This document shows positions 31,967 through 42,762 of a stretch of 64,000 bases of DNA, piece by piece. This DNA is from Alishewanella tabrizica (GTDB lineage Bacteria; Pseudomonadota; Gammaproteobacteria; Enterobacterales; Alteromonadaceae): positions 62,001 to 126,000 of the forward strand of contig NZ_BMYR01000008.1 in assembly GCF_014652375.1 (NCBI RefSeq), given 5' to 3'. Made by a program: the position numbers and the translations under genes. How positions within the stretch are numbered: the stretch's first letter is position 1; the number at the start of each line of letters is the position of its first letter. The notes below the pieces were generated by a model. That model saw only the letters and a list, made by a program, of their open reading frames with translations, had not been told where the DNA came from and did no database searches.

Positions 31967-33124
31967 ATGGCTTGGAATGAGCCGGGCAATAACGGCAAAA
32001 ATAACGATCCCTGGAAACAAGGTGGTCGTAATCAAGGCCCGCCCGATTTAGATGAAGTATTCCGCAATTTAGGCAAAAAATTTGGCGGTATCTTTGGTGG
32101 CAAAGGTGGCAATTCTGGTAGCAGCAGTGGTGGCGGTGGTTCAGCCCTGTTTGGTGTGATACTGGTTGTAGCAATATTGGTATGGGGTTTAAGTGGGTTT
32201 TATACCATTAAAGACGCAGAGCGAGGCGTTGTGTTACGCTTTGGTCAATACCATACTGAAGTTGGCGCGGGTATCCATTGGAAACCCACTTTTATTGATA
32301 CGGTGACACCGGTTAACACTCAAGAAGTTCGCTCCTTGCGTGCTGATGGGTTTATGCTGACTCAAGATCAGAACTTGGTTCGCGTAACCTTTGAAGTCCA
32401 GTATCGTATTTTTAATGCGAGACAATATCTTTTCTCGGTGGTTGATGCCGATCGCAGTTTGCGTGAAGCTACAGACGCAGCCTTACGCTTCGTGATTGGT
32501 CACTCCATTATGGATGATGTTCTAACGCGTGGTCGTGAAGTGGTTCGTCAAAATACCCGTCAAGAGTTAGAAAGTGTTATTACGCCTTACAATATGGGTA
32601 TTGCACTGGTCGATGTTAACTTCCGCGATGCTAGGCCACCAGAAGAAGTGCGTGAGGCTTTTGATGATGCGATTTCTGCACAAGAAGACCAAGAGCGTTT
32701 TGTGCAAGAAGCTCAAGCGTATGCGCGTGAAATTGAACCGCGTGCCCGTGGTCAAGTTAACCGCGTAATGCAAGAAGCAGAAGCGTATAAGCAACAAATT
32801 GTATTAAAAGCACAAGGTGAAGTGGCACGTTTTGAGCAACTATTACCACAATACCTTGCCGCGCCAAAAGTAACACGTGATCGTATGTATCTTGAAACGA
32901 TGGAATATGTGTACGGCAATACATCTAAGATTTTGGTTGACGTTAAAAACAGCAACAATCTGATGTATTTACCACTGGATCAGTTGATGAAACAGGGCGC
33001 TGCTGCAGCACCCTCTGCTTCACCGTCTTCGTCTCCAGCACGTGTTAATATGGATGGGATTAATACGCAACCACGTACTGATAGCACGCGTGGTACGTCA
33101 ACGCGTTCTGGCAGTGGGAGATAA
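31967..33124 (+). CDS. hflK: HflK, FtsH protease modulator
   Basis: Inner-membrane SPFH-family protein that with HflC cages FtsH and limits its access to substrates. The 385-aa protein has a glycine-rich cytoplasmic N-terminus, one helix at about residues 60-82, then the large periplasmic SPFH domain (GFYTIKDAERGVVLRFG) and a Ser-rich tail. ATG 31967 gives MAWNEPGNNG as in E. coli and follows GGAG by 7 bases, so an in-frame ATG at 31955 is rejected. It is 6 bp before hflC. Confidence 0.96.
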   Translation: MAWNEPGNNGKNNDPWKQGGRNQGPPDLDEVFRNLGKKFGGIFGGKGGNSGSSSGGGGSALFGVILVVAILVWGLSGFYTIKDAERGVVLRFGQYHTEVGAGIHWKPTFIDTVTPVNTQEVRSLRADGFMLTQDQNLVRVTFEVQYRIFNARQYLFSVVDADRSLREATDAALRFVIGHSIMDDVLTRGREVVRQNTRQELESVITPYNMGIALVDVNFRDARPPEEVREAFDDAISAQEDQERFVQEAQAYAREIEPRARGQVNRVMQEAEAYKQQIVLKAQGEVARFEQLLPQYLAAPKVTRDRMYLETMEYVYGNTSKILVDVKNSNNLMYLPLDQLMKQGAAAAPSASPSSSPARVNMDGINTQPRTDSTRGTSTRSGSGR

Positions 33125-33130
33125 TTCGTA

Positions 33131-34012
33131 ATGAAAAATTTAATTATTGCCATCTTTGTCGTAGTGGGTTTGATCGTCGTTTCTGCACTCTTCGTTGTGC
33201 CAGAAGGCGAACGGGCTATCGTTATTCAATTTGGTAAAATTCAGCGTGATGCTGAAGACCGTGTTTTAGTGTACGAGCCAGGTTTGCATTTCAAGCTACC
33301 TCTTATCCAAGTGGTACGTTTGTTGGATGCCCGAGTCCAAACGTTGGATGATGGTGCCGACCGATTCGTTACAGCTGAAAAGAAAGACTTATTAGTAAAC
33401 AGCTATGTAAAATGGCGTATTCGTGATTTTGGTGCATTCTTCTTATCTACTGGCGGTAATACTGCTCAAGCTGAAGTGCTATTAAAACAATACATCAATA
33501 ACGGTCTGCGTACGGAGTTTGGTGCTCGCACGATTCAAGAAATTGTTTCGGGTGAACGTCAGCAATTAATGCAAAGTGCGTTAAGCCAAGCTGGACAAGC
33601 TGCAAATGAGCTAGGTATTGAAGTGATTGACGTACGGGTAAAACAAATCAATTTACCTGACGAAATCAGTAGTTCAATCTTTGCTCGGATGCGCGCAGAG
33701 CGGGAAGCCGTAGCTCGTGAACATCGTTCTAAGGGTATGGAAGAAGCAGAGATCATCAAAGCAGATGTAGACGCTCGTGTTACTGTTATGATAGCCGATG
33801 CTGAACGGAATTCACGTTCAGTACGCGGTGAAGGTGATGCTACTGCGGCGCGTGTTTATGCAGAAATGTTTAATCAGAATGCCGAGTTTTATTCCTTTGT
33901 ACGTAGCTTAGAAGCTTATCGCAACAGCTTTAATTCGAAAAATGATGTTATTGTGGTGCAACCCGATAGCGATTTCTTCAAATATATGCGCTCTGACGCC
34001 GTACAAAACTAA
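33131..34012 (+). CDS. hflC: HflC, FtsH protease modulator
   Basis: Partner of HflK. The 293-aa protein has an N-terminal membrane anchor (about 4-24), the SPFH domain from VVPEGERAIVIQFGK, and a coiled coil rich in Arg/Glu/Ala (about 190-240). The hflX-hflK-hflC order is the common gammaproteobacterial one. A strong terminator follows. Confidence 0.97.
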   Translation: MKNLIIAIFVVVGLIVVSALFVVPEGERAIVIQFGKIQRDAEDRVLVYEPGLHFKLPLIQVVRLLDARVQTLDDGADRFVTAEKKDLLVNSYVKWRIRDFGAFFLSTGGNTAQAEVLLKQYINNGLRTEFGARTIQEIVSGERQQLMQSALSQAGQAANELGIEVIDVRVKQINLPDEISSSIFARMRAEREAVAREHRSKGMEEAEIIKADVDARVTVMIADAERNSRSVRGEGDATAARVYAEMFNQNAEFYSFVRSLEAYRNSFNSKNDVIVVQPDSDFFKYMRSDAVQN

Positions 34013-34039
34013 CTGCGTTGTGTTAGTTTGATGTTAAAG

Positions 34040-34063
34040 AAAAAGGCCCTTACGGGCCTTTTT
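34040..34063 (+). terminator. Terminator after hflC
   Basis: A 10-bp stem AAAAAGGCCC/GGGCCTTTTT (34040-34049, 34054-34063) with a TTAC loop and a T run. It closes the tsaE-hflC block. Confidence 0.9.
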
Positions 34064-34105
34064 GCACTGTAGTCAGGTGGTTTGACAGCGTGTTATGAGG
34101 TGATT

Positions 34106-35269
34106 ATGTATCAACATTTTTTTCAACGCTTTTTGCAAGCTAGTCAGCATAAACAACATTTTGCCAGCCACTCTCATCATTATTGGCCCGATGTGACGCG
34201 TGAGGCCACTATGGCATACTGGGATGATAGCGCCCGATTAGTTGATGATAAGTGGCAGTATATTTTTGGCACCAAGATCCCCCATACTCAACAATTAGTG
34301 GCTGATGTCTTGAATTTTCCTGCAGCAGAGCAAATTGTTTTTGCGCCGAATACGCATGAGTTTGTGATGCGGTTACTCAGCTGTTTTAATTGGCAAAAAC
34401 CCTTGCGAATCTTAACAACCGACAGCGAATTCTATAGTTTTCAGCGACAAATAAAGCGCTTATCTGAATATGAAAATATCGAGATAGACATCATTGCTAC
34501 TGAGCCCTTTGCCAGTTTTGAACGTCGTTTTATTGAGGCTGCGCAACATGCCCCCTATGATATGGTGTTTTGTAGCCAGGTATTTTTTAACTCGGGCTAT
34601 GCTATCGCCGATTTGACGGTATTCGTTAATCAGTTGGCGGCAGTCACCGAGGCAATGATTGTGATTGACGGTTACCATGGCTTTATGGCACTTCCAACCG
34701 ATTTATCGGCTATTGCTGAGCGGATATTTTATTTGTCTGGCAGTTATAAATATGCACAGGGAGGCGAAGGCTGTTGTTTTATGACGGTTCCAGCAGGCAG
34801 CGAACATCGACCAGTCTATACAGGGTGGTTTGCTGAGTTTGGTGCCTTGGCAAAAGATAAATCTGCGCTAGTGTTATACAGCGAAGATGGCTATCGATTT
34901 GCGGGCTCTACCATGGACTTTACTGCATTGTACCGCCTTGAAGCCGCGTTGTTGTTATACAAACAACAAGGTATCAGTGTTGGCCGTATCCATCGGTATG
35001 TACAGCAACTACAGCAACATTTTTTAACGTTGTTAGATGCACAAGCACATCCGCTCCTTAATCGTGAGCACTTACTGTTGCACGATGCCAATCATCATGG
35101 GCACTTTTTTACCTTTCGTTTAACCAATAGTAAGCAGGTGGCAGAGATAGCCGCATTACTAAAACAAGCAGGTATTACCACAGATTATCGTGGAGATCGT
35201 TTACGATTTGGCTTTGGTTTATATCAAATGGCAGAACAGTTCGATCTGACTTGTCTTAATATAAAATAA
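34106..35269 (+). CDS. PLP-dependent aminotransferase class V-fold protein, substrate unknown
   Basis: A 387-aa protein of the class V aminotransferase / kynureninase superfamily. The likely PLP lysine is in LSGSYKYAQGGEG, the pyridine-binding Asp in VIDGYHGFMALP, and VFAPNTHEFVMRLL corresponds to the phosphate-cup region. I choose ATG 34106 (after GAGG) over a TTG at 34082. It lacks a clear family name: the YKYAQGGEG loop differs from the usual HKW of kynureninase. It stands alone between the hflC terminator and its own terminator, so the neighbours do not suggest a pathway. Confidence 0.75.
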   Translation: MYQHFFQRFLQASQHKQHFASHSHHYWPDVTREATMAYWDDSARLVDDKWQYIFGTKIPHTQQLVADVLNFPAAEQIVFAPNTHEFVMRLLSCFNWQKPLRILTTDSEFYSFQRQIKRLSEYENIEIDIIATEPFASFERRFIEAAQHAPYDMVFCSQVFFNSGYAIADLTVFVNQLAAVTEAMIVIDGYHGFMALPTDLSAIAERIFYLSGSYKYAQGGEGCCFMTVPAGSEHRPVYTGWFAEFGALAKDKSALVLYSEDGYRFAGSTMDFTALYRLEAALLLYKQQGISVGRIHRYVQQLQQHFLTLLDAQAHPLLNREHLLLHDANHHGHFFTFRLTNSKQVAEIAALLKQAGITTDYRGDRLRFGFGLYQMAEQFDLTCLNIK

Positions 35270-35280
35270 ATCAATAACAT

Positions 35281-35312
35281 AAAAAGGTCATAAAAAATGT
35301 GGCCTTTTTTTC
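35281..35312 (+). terminator. Terminator of the PLP-enzyme gene
   Basis: AAAAAGGTCA pairs with TGTGGCCTTTTT through one G-T wobble and runs into seven or more T residues, 11 bp after the stop codon. Confidence 0.8.
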
Positions 35313-35326
35313 GTCCAGACGGCTGA

Positions 35327-36679
<1,353 letters not shown>

Positions 36680-36690
36680 TTGCTTTTCCC

Positions 36691-36736
36691 TAGATAAGGC
36701 GAGTAGTAAAGTCCTTAGATAGGGTGATTAGTAAAG
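36691..36736 (+). repeat. Tandem near-identical 21-bp repeat after purA
   Basis: Two copies of TAGATARGGYGAKTAGTAAAG (36691-36711 and 36716-36736) match at 18 of 21 positions with a 25-base period, between the purA stop and its terminator. Local slippage duplication is the simplest reading. Confidence 0.7.
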
Positions 36737-36744
36737 AACTGTGC

Positions 36745-36776
36745 AAAAACGCTGCCACTAAGCAGCGTTTTTTTTC
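36745..36776 (+). terminator. Terminator after purA
   Basis: An 11-bp stem AAAAACGCTGC/GCAGCGTTTTT (36745-36755, 36762-36772) with a 6-base loop and eight T residues. Confidence 0.92.
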
Positions 36777-36861
36777 GTCTGCAAAAACCTGTATTGCTGG
36801 ATTAAAAAGCGATTGTGCGTAATATTGAAATAAATATTCCGCAATATGGGGTAATGTGCAG

Positions 36862-38229
36862 ATGAAAAACGCTGTTCTGTTCGCGATATGTTTAACTTTG
36901 GCTGGATGTGGCGGTGGCAGTTCCGATAGTGGCTCGAATTCTGGGAGCAGCGTGGGAACACCCCCAACAGGTAATAGCAGCCTTTGTAATGGTACCGATA
37001 CTAATAGCAAAATTGGCTGTGAGATGTTTCGAAATTACTTGTGGTATAACGAAATGCGTTCTGCCGTGCCAAGCAGTTTTAGCAGCGCGTCTAGCTACCT
37101 TAATGCTATTTTAGCGCCTCGAGATAGTTTTAGTTTTATTTTAACTGAACAAGAGTATCAAAGTCGTTTTATTGATGCCGTGTTCTTTGGTTATGGCTTT
37201 GCCACGCAACGTGTCGACAATAATACGGCCCTTCAAATATTGTACGTCTATGACGGCAGTTCGGCGGCACAACAAGGTTTACGCCGTGCGGATAAGATCA
37301 CTGAGATTGAAGGTGTAAGTGTGGCTGAGTGGTTAGCGGGATTAGACAGTGGCCGCTTAACCAATGATGATATTTATGGGCCTAATCAGGCGGGCGTAAT
37401 ACGAAATTTTGTGTGGCGTAAACCGGACAACACAACGCGGCGCGCAGATTTACAAAAAGGCAGTGTGACCACTAACACGGTAATGCATCGTTCTGTCGCA
37501 GAGATAGCCGGTAAAAACGTGGGCTATTTGGTATTTAATCAGTTTATTGATCTTTCTGAGCGAGAATTAGAACAGGCTTTCCAGTTTTTTGCGGCTCAGC
37601 AAATTGATGAGCTCGTCCTTGATTTGCGTTACAACGGCGGCGGGCTTATTCGCGTCGCCAATCAGTTGAGTTCACATATTGCGTTTAACCGGCTGCGAGA
37701 TAAGGTTTTCGTAAAATACCGCTACAACGATAAAAATAGTAGCCGTAACTCGACGGTATTTTTTGCGCCTGGGCAGGGTCAAACGTTGCTGAATTTACCA
37801 CGCGTATTTGTTTTAACCACACCTGGGAGCTGTTCTTCCAGCGAATTGGTGATTAATGCCATGAGCCCTTTTGTTGAAGTGGTGCAAATTGGTCAAACAA
37901 CCTGTGGTAAGCCTATTGGGCAAATCCCAACGCTTATTGATAACTTTCGTTTATTTGCAATTAACTTTCAAACCGTAAATGCACTTGATTTTGGCGATTA
38001 TTTTAATGGATTACAACCGCAGTGTCCTGTAACGCCTGCCGTTGTAGGCGATTGGGGGGTAAGTAATGATCCTTTATATGCCACTGCTATTAATTACATT
38101 AGTAACGGGCGTTGCGCGTCAGGACAAGGTTTGGCGTTAGAAGAGCAAACCTTGAGCAGCGATCGTCAGGTAACTGAGTTTGCTGATGCACGTAATAAAC
38201 CCAGTTGGCGCATTTATAATGAACAGTGA
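36862..38229 (+). CDS. S41-family peptidase lipoprotein
   Basis: A 455-aa protein with a lipoprotein signal whose lipobox is LAGC (Cys16), then a Gly/Ser linker. Residues about 95-200 resemble a PDZ-like region (GSSAAQQGLRRADKITEIEG). The C-terminal S41 (C-terminal processing peptidase) domain has LVLDLRYNGGG, the nucleophile-region motif GSCSSSE and the following GKPIG with the candidate general-base Lys. It is probably anchored in the envelope and cuts periplasmic proteins; the substrate is unknown. ATG 36862 is preferred; an in-frame GTG at 36856 is possible. It is a single gene after the purA terminator. Confidence 0.82.
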   Translation: MKNAVLFAICLTLAGCGGGSSDSGSNSGSSVGTPPTGNSSLCNGTDTNSKIGCEMFRNYLWYNEMRSAVPSSFSSASSYLNAILAPRDSFSFILTEQEYQSRFIDAVFFGYGFATQRVDNNTALQILYVYDGSSAAQQGLRRADKITEIEGVSVAEWLAGLDSGRLTNDDIYGPNQAGVIRNFVWRKPDNTTRRADLQKGSVTTNTVMHRSVAEIAGKNVGYLVFNQFIDLSERELEQAFQFFAAQQIDELVLDLRYNGGGLIRVANQLSSHIAFNRLRDKVFVKYRYNDKNSSRNSTVFFAPGQGQTLLNLPRVFVLTTPGSCSSSELVINAMSPFVEVVQIGQTTCGKPIGQIPTLIDNFRLFAINFQTVNALDFGDYFNGLQPQCPVTPAVVGDWGVSNDPLYATAINYISNGRCASGQGLALEEQTLSSDRQVTEFADARNKPSWRIYNEQ

Positions 38230-38345
38230 TGGCCTGAGGTAGCGGTGTTTCGTAACCACTTAATTGATAGTGCGGTTTATGGTCTGGTTTTTGCTTATAA
38301 ATCGACATTAAGATTATTTTTGCGTAATTACGGTTATTTGACACT

Positions 38346-38966
38346 ATGCTAAAAGTCGCTAAAGGTATTTTGATTGTATTGCCATTGTGGATTGGGCAAG
38401 TCATTGCGCAAGAAATGCAAGCGGTTGAGCTATACAGTCAAGACGATTTATTAAAACTGATTAGGAACAATCAGCACCTAGAACGTGTAAAAGCTGATGA
38501 TTGTCAATTAGTACGAGATATTGAAGCCCGTGCTGAAATAATGAAATTGCCCTCTTATCAGTTCTTGTTTGGCGACATGCTAGCCTATGGTGTCTGTGTA
38601 CCGCGCGATGTAGAACGTGGTTGGGATATGATGTTGCAAGCGGCCGAACAAGGTTTGCCAGAGGGCTTGGAGCAAGTGGGTAGGTATTACCACATTGGGC
38701 GCTTTGTGCAAAAAGATGTGAGCCGTGCCATTATCTTTTTACGCGAAGCCTCTACGGTTGGTAACCTCAATGCAAAAATCCGCTTGGCAGAGATTTTAAT
38801 TGCTGGCCAAGGCAGCCCGACGGATTTTGAGCAAAGTTATCGTTGGTTACATCATGCTATTACCGCAGATCCGGTAATTCATGCTAAACTTGATACGCTT
38901 AAACAGCAGCTCGCCAAAAAAATGCCGGCGCGCGTTGTCGCAAATGCACAACGGCCGGTTAAATGA
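38346..38966 (+). CDS. motX: MotX, sodium-driven flagellar motor protein
   Basis: A 206-aa periplasmic protein with a signal peptide (cut near VIA-Q, 21/22) and Sel1-type repeats (GLPEGLEQVGRYYHIG; GNLNAKIRLAEILIAG). It follows Vibrio MotX almost segment by segment: the KADDCQLV-DIEAR, GDMLAYGVCVP and QAAEQGLP stretches are shared. MotX with MotY forms the T ring that holds PomAB stators in the Na+ motor. No other flagellar gene is nearby, which is also the case in several relatives. I see no clear sigma-28 promoter upstream. Confidence 0.92.
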   Translation: MLKVAKGILIVLPLWIGQVIAQEMQAVELYSQDDLLKLIRNNQHLERVKADDCQLVRDIEARAEIMKLPSYQFLFGDMLAYGVCVPRDVERGWDMMLQAAEQGLPEGLEQVGRYYHIGRFVQKDVSRAIIFLREASTVGNLNAKIRLAEILIAGQGSPTDFEQSYRWLHHAITADPVIHAKLDTLKQQLAKKMPARVVANAQRPVK

Positions 38967-39033
38967 AATTCATCCCATTTTCATGCGTAGCTGTTACACT
39001 GAATACTATGACGAGGAAACCTAAGTTTAATTA

Positions 39034-41406
39034 ATGACGGTAAATGATCCGCATCTTGCGCGTGAGCAAGAAAAATATGATAACCCTATCCCCAGCCGCG
39101 AATTTATTCTCGAGCATATCGAAAAACGGCAACAACCTGCCTACTTTGAAGAACTGGTCACTGAGCTTGGTTTAACAGACGATGATGCTATTTTTGCGTT
39201 AAAAAAACGCTTGCGCGCTATGGAACGTGATGGTCAAGTCGTCTTTACGAAGAGTAAACGTTATGGCTTAGCTGATCACATGGATCTGGTTAAAGGCACA
39301 GTTATTGGACATCGCGATGGGTTTGGCTTTTTAAAGCTAGACCAAGGTGGCTCCGATTGGTATTTGCCGTTTCATGAAATGCAGCGGGTGTTACCCGGTG
39401 ATAAAGTGCTGGCTACGGCAACCACAATCAAAAGCAAAGACAAAATTGAAGCGCGCATCGTGCGTGTGCTAGAACCACGGACTGAGCCTATTGTTGGTCG
39501 TTATTACAAAGATCATGCCTTATGTGTTGTGGTGCCTGATGATGCTCGAATTTGTCAGGACATTATCATTCCTGAGGGGCAGCAAGGTGCTGCTCGGCAT
39601 GGGCAGGTAGTCTTAGCTGAAGTTACTCAGCGCCCATCAAAACGGGTTAGTGCCACAGGGCGAGTAATTGAAGTGCTAGGCGAACATATGGCGCCCGGTA
39701 TGGAAATTGAAGTGGCGATCCGTAATCATCAAATCCCGCATGTGTTCTCTGATGCGGTATTAGCGCAAGTCGCGAAATACGGTGAAGACGTCCCTGCTGA
39801 AGCTAAGCTTGGCCGAGTTGATTTAACCCAGTTGCCCTTAGTGACCATTGATGGCGAAGATGCTCGTGATTTTGATGATGCCGTGTACGCCGAAGCCAAA
39901 GAAAAAGGTGGTTGGAAGCTGTGGGTTGCCATTGCCGATGTCAGTGCCTATGTGCGTTTTGGTACGCCATTGGATCACAGTGCGCTGGAGCGAGGTAACT
40001 CGGTTTACTTCCCTGATCATGTGGTACCCATGCTACCAGAGGCGTTGTCTAATGGTCTGTGTTCGTTAAATCCACATACCGACCGCTTGTGCTTTGTCTG
40101 TGAAATGCACATAGATTCGCATGGTAAGCTAGAAAGTTATCAGTTTTATGAAGCGGTGATGCATTCTGCTGCGCGTTTTACTTACAACAAGGTGCATGCC
40201 ATTTTACAGGGCGATCCTAAACTCCGCGCCGAGTATGCCGCCCAGTTAACCAATTTGGAAACGCTTTATAGCCTTTACAAAAAGCTGGCCAAAGTTCGGG
40301 CGCAGCGTGGTGCCATTGAGTTTGAAACGGTTGAAACTCGTTTTATCTTTAATAGTCATCGCAAGATTGAAGAGATTGTACCGGTACATCGTAACGAAGC
40401 CCATAAAATCATTGAAGAATGTATGATTTTAGCCAATGTGGCTTCGGCGCGCTTTATTGAAAAGCACCAGTCCCATGCCTTGTTCCGGGTACACGAACGG
40501 CCGGATGGCGATCGTTTTGCTAACTTTCGCCGCTTCTTAGCAGAGCTGGGGATTGAAGCTAATTTATCGGCAGAGCCTACGCCGCTTGAATTGACGCAAA
40601 CGCTGGCCAAATTGGCAGATCGTCCGGATCGGGAACTGATCGAAACCACGATGCTACGCTCCATGAAACAGGCGGTATATCAGGGTGAGAATTTAGGCCA
40701 TTTTGGTTTAGCACTGGAAGCCTATGCGCATTTTACATCGCCCATTCGTCGTTATCCTGATTTAGTGTTACACCGGGCCATCAAAGCTATCCTCGCTAAG
40801 CAAGGCCAGAACGTTACTGGCGCCAATGGTTATACCGAAAAAGATATTGCACCACTGGGTGAGCAATGCTCGATGACTGAACGCCGGGCTGATGATGCCA
40901 CGCGCGAGGTGGCTGACTGGCTAAAATGCGAGTATATGCAGGATCACTTGGGGACTGAGTTTGCGGGTGTGGTCTCTACTGTAACCAATTTTGGCTTATT
41001 TGTGCGCTTAGCTGATTTATACATTGAAGGCTTAGTTCATGTTACGTCTTTAAAAAATGATTATTATCGTTTTGATGTTGAACGCCAGATCTTAACCGGT
41101 GAGCACTCGGGTACACAGTATCGTATGGGTGATGCCGTGACGGTTAAGGTGGTGGCTGTTAATTTAGAAGCGCGTAAAATTGATTTAGTGTTGGCAGGTG
41201 AAACGCCTTCAAAGGTGTCAGGCCGCAAAGTAAAGGCTAGTCGTAACGCGGCTATTGAGGCTAAGTTAGCGGTTAAGACAGGTAAAACTGGCGCAGGTAA
41301 AGCCGCCAGTAAGAAAGCGGTAGGGAAAGCAGGGACTAAAAAATCGCCTGTAGGATCGGCCGGTAAAGCGGGTGCGGTTAAAAAGCCGCGGCGCAGTAAA
41401 AAGTAA
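39034..41406 (+). CDS. rnr: RNase R, 3'-5' exoribonuclease
   Basis: Processive exonuclease that degrades structured RNA and acts in rRNA quality control and trans-translation. The 790-aa protein has an N-terminal winged helix (about 20-85), cold-shock domains (about 90-230), the RNB domain (about 265-590) with [12 protein letters not shown] holding catalytic aspartates, an S1 domain (about 640-725) and a Lys/Ala/Gly-rich basic tail (735-790). It lies 24 bp before rlmB, as in E. coli. Confidence 0.97.
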   Translation: MTVNDPHLAREQEKYDNPIPSREFILEHIEKRQQPAYFEELVTELGLTDDDAIFALKKRLRAMERDGQVVFTKSKRYGLADHMDLVKGTVIGHRDGFGFLKLDQGGSDWYLPFHEMQRVLPGDKVLATATTIKSKDKIEARIVRVLEPRTEPIVGRYYKDHALCVVVPDDARICQDIIIPEGQQGAARHGQVVLAEVTQRPSKRVSATGRVIEVLGEHMAPGMEIEVAIRNHQIPHVFSDAVLAQVAKYGEDVPAEAKLGRVDLTQLPLVTIDGEDARDFDDAVYAEAKEKGGWKLWVAIADVSAYVRFGTPLDHSALERGNSVYFPDHVVPMLPEALSNGLCSLNPHTDRLCFVCEMHIDSHGKLESYQFYEAVMHSAARFTYNKVHAILQGDPKLRAEYAAQLTNLETLYSLYKKLAKVRAQRGAIEFETVETRFIFNSHRKIEEIVPVHRNEAHKIIEECMILANVASARFIEKHQSHALFRVHERPDGDRFANFRRFLAELGIEANLSAEPTPLELTQTLAKLADRPDRELIETTMLRSMKQAVYQGENLGHFGLALEAYAHFTSPIRRYPDLVLHRAIKAILAKQGQNVTGANGYTEKDIAPLGEQCSMTERRADDATREVADWLKCEYMQDHLGTEFAGVVSTVTNFGLFVRLADLYIEGLVHVTSLKNDYYRFDVERQILTGEHSGTQYRMGDAVTVKVVAVNLEARKIDLVLAGETPSKVSGRKVKASRNAAIEAKLAVKTGKTGAGKAASKKAVGKAGTKKSPVGSAGKAGAVKKPRRSKK

Positions 41407-41429
41407 CCTACTACACGTTTAGGAATAAC

Positions 41430-42164
41430 ATGAGTAATGATGTGGTTTTTGGCATTCATGCGGTAAGCGCTTTGTTAGCGCGCAGTCCGCAAGATGTGTT
41501 AGAAATTTTTGCGATGAAAGATCGTGAAGATAAGCGGATGCAGCCGTTACTGCAACAAGCCCGGCAATTGGGGATCTCAATTCAGTTTTGCAATCGTAAA
41601 ACCTTGGATGATATGACGAATGGCCAGCATCAAGGCATCGTTGCTAAAGCGCGTTTAAGCAGTGGGGGCAACGAGAGTGATTTAGCCTCGTTACTTGAAA
41701 AGGAAGCAAAACCTTTTTTATTAGTGCTTGATGGCGTTACTGATCCACATAATTTGGGGGCTATTTTACGCAGTGCTGACGCCGCAGGTGTACATGCGGT
41801 GCTGGCCCCCAAAGATCGTTCTGTGAAATTAACCGCCGTGGTAAGAAAAGTTGCCTGTGGGGCGGCAGAGAGCGTGCCTTTTATTACGGTTACTAACTTA
41901 GCCAGAACGTTACGGCAACTCCAGGATGCTGGCGTGTGGGTGGTAGGAACTGCAGGCGAGACGGAAACCTTAGTGTATCAAGCCGATTTTAAGGGCCCGC
42001 TAGCGCTAGTATTAGGTGCCGAGGGCGAAGGCTTACGCCGCCTAACCCGCGAAACCTGTGATGCGCTGGTGAAAATTCCTATGTTTGGTAGTGTGTCTAG
42101 TTTAAATGTGTCGGTCGCTGCGGGTATTTGTCTATTTGAAGCCGTACGGCAACGTACAGTATAA
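41430..42164 (+). CDS. rlmB: RlmB, 23S rRNA Gm2251 2'-O-methyltransferase
   Basis: SpoU-type knotted methyltransferase acting on G2251 of 23S rRNA. The 244-aa protein has the three motifs [28 protein letters not shown] and [15 protein letters not shown], plus the N-terminal L30e-like substrate-binding domain (IHAVSALL). AGGAA precedes ATG 41430. It is cotranscribed with rnr and ends in a terminator. Confidence 0.97.
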   Translation: MSNDVVFGIHAVSALLARSPQDVLEIFAMKDREDKRMQPLLQQARQLGISIQFCNRKTLDDMTNGQHQGIVAKARLSSGGNESDLASLLEKEAKPFLLVLDGVTDPHNLGAILRSADAAGVHAVLAPKDRSVKLTAVVRKVACGAAESVPFITVTNLARTLRQLQDAGVWVVGTAGETETLVYQADFKGPLALVLGAEGEGLRRLTRETCDALVKIPMFGSVSSLNVSVAAGICLFEAVRQRTV

Positions 42165-42191
42165 CGTTTTGCGACCATCCCTTTGTTCCTT

Positions 42192-42225
42192 AACAAAAGC
42201 CGCGAAAGCGGTTTTTGTTTTTTTC
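42192..42225 (+). terminator. Terminator after rlmB (GAAA loop)
   Basis: A 12-bp stem with one G-T wobble (42192-42203, 42208-42219; core GCCGC/GCGGT), a GAAA loop and seven T residues. Confidence 0.85.
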
Positions 42226-42258
42226 ATCTAAGTATTTTGCTTGTTCTGGTTTCAATGC

Positions 42259-42287
42259 TTGTTATTTACCCGCTAACTCCGTAAAAT
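42259..42287 (+). promoter_or_regulatory. Sigma-70 promoter of the rpsF operon
   Basis: TTGTTA (42259-42264), a 17-base spacer and TAAAAT (42282-42287), followed by a GC-rich discriminator (ACGCGACC). The predicted start near 42294 gives a leader of about 84 bases. Confidence 0.75.
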
Positions 42288-42320
42288 ACGCGACCTTCGG
42301 CCATATACTTCACGTTCCTT

Positions 42321-42355
42321 GCCTTTATGAGAACCCGGCCGAGCTCTCCCGAGGC
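42321..42355 (+). promoter_or_regulatory. Candidate S6:S18-binding leader element of rpsF
   Basis: The leader can fold as an outer stem GCCT/AGGC (42321-42324 with 42352-42355) and inner stem GAGA/TCTC (42329-42332 with 42345-42348). An internal loop has TTAT on one side and CCG (42349-42351) on the other. A CCG in such a bulge is the hallmark of the published rpsF-leader motif that mimics the 16S site of S6:S18 and allows autoregulation. Assignment is by eye and is supported by position, 23 bases before the rpsF ATG. Confidence 0.6.
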
Positions 42356-42377
42356 TTACTAACCGTAAGGAGCTACA

Positions 42378-42755
42378 ATGCGTCATTACGAAATCGTTTT
42401 TATGGTTCACCCAGATCAGAGTGAACAAGTGCCTGGTATGATCGAGCGTTACACTGGCGCGATCAAAGAAGCTGGCGGTACTATCCACCGTTTAGAAGAT
42501 TGGGGCCGTCGTCAATTGGCTTACCCAATCCAAAAACTGCACAAAGCACACTATGTGCTGATGAACGTGGAAGCCCCACAGAACGTGATCGATGAGCTGG
42601 AAACTAACTTCCGCTACAACGATGCTGTATTACGTAACCTGGTTATGCGCACTAATGGTGCCGTAGTTGAGCCATCACCCATGGCTAAGGTACGTGACGA
42701 GCGCCGTGAGCGTGCTCCTCGTGACAATGATGAGCAAGTAGCACACGACGAGTAA
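42378..42755 (+). CDS. rpsF: Ribosomal protein S6
   Basis: 30S protein that binds 16S rRNA as a dimer with S18. It has 125 aa, starting [19 protein letters not shown], with the conserved [14 protein letters not shown] segment; the acidic tail ends [17 protein letters not shown] lies 8 bases before the ATG. It is the first gene of rpsF-priB-rpsR-rplI. Confidence 0.98.
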   Translation: MRHYEIVFMVHPDQSEQVPGMIERYTGAIKEAGGTIHRLEDWGRRQLAYPIQKLHKAHYVLMNVEAPQNVIDELETNFRYNDAVLRNLVMRTNGAVVEPSPMAKVRDERRERAPRDNDEQVAHDE

Positions 42756-42762
42756 GTTGTTG

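Noticed and set aside
41210-41400. Lys/Ala/Gly repeats at the end of rnr, looking like a low-complexity insertion
   Set aside because: A basic low-complexity tail is normal for RNase R in this group.
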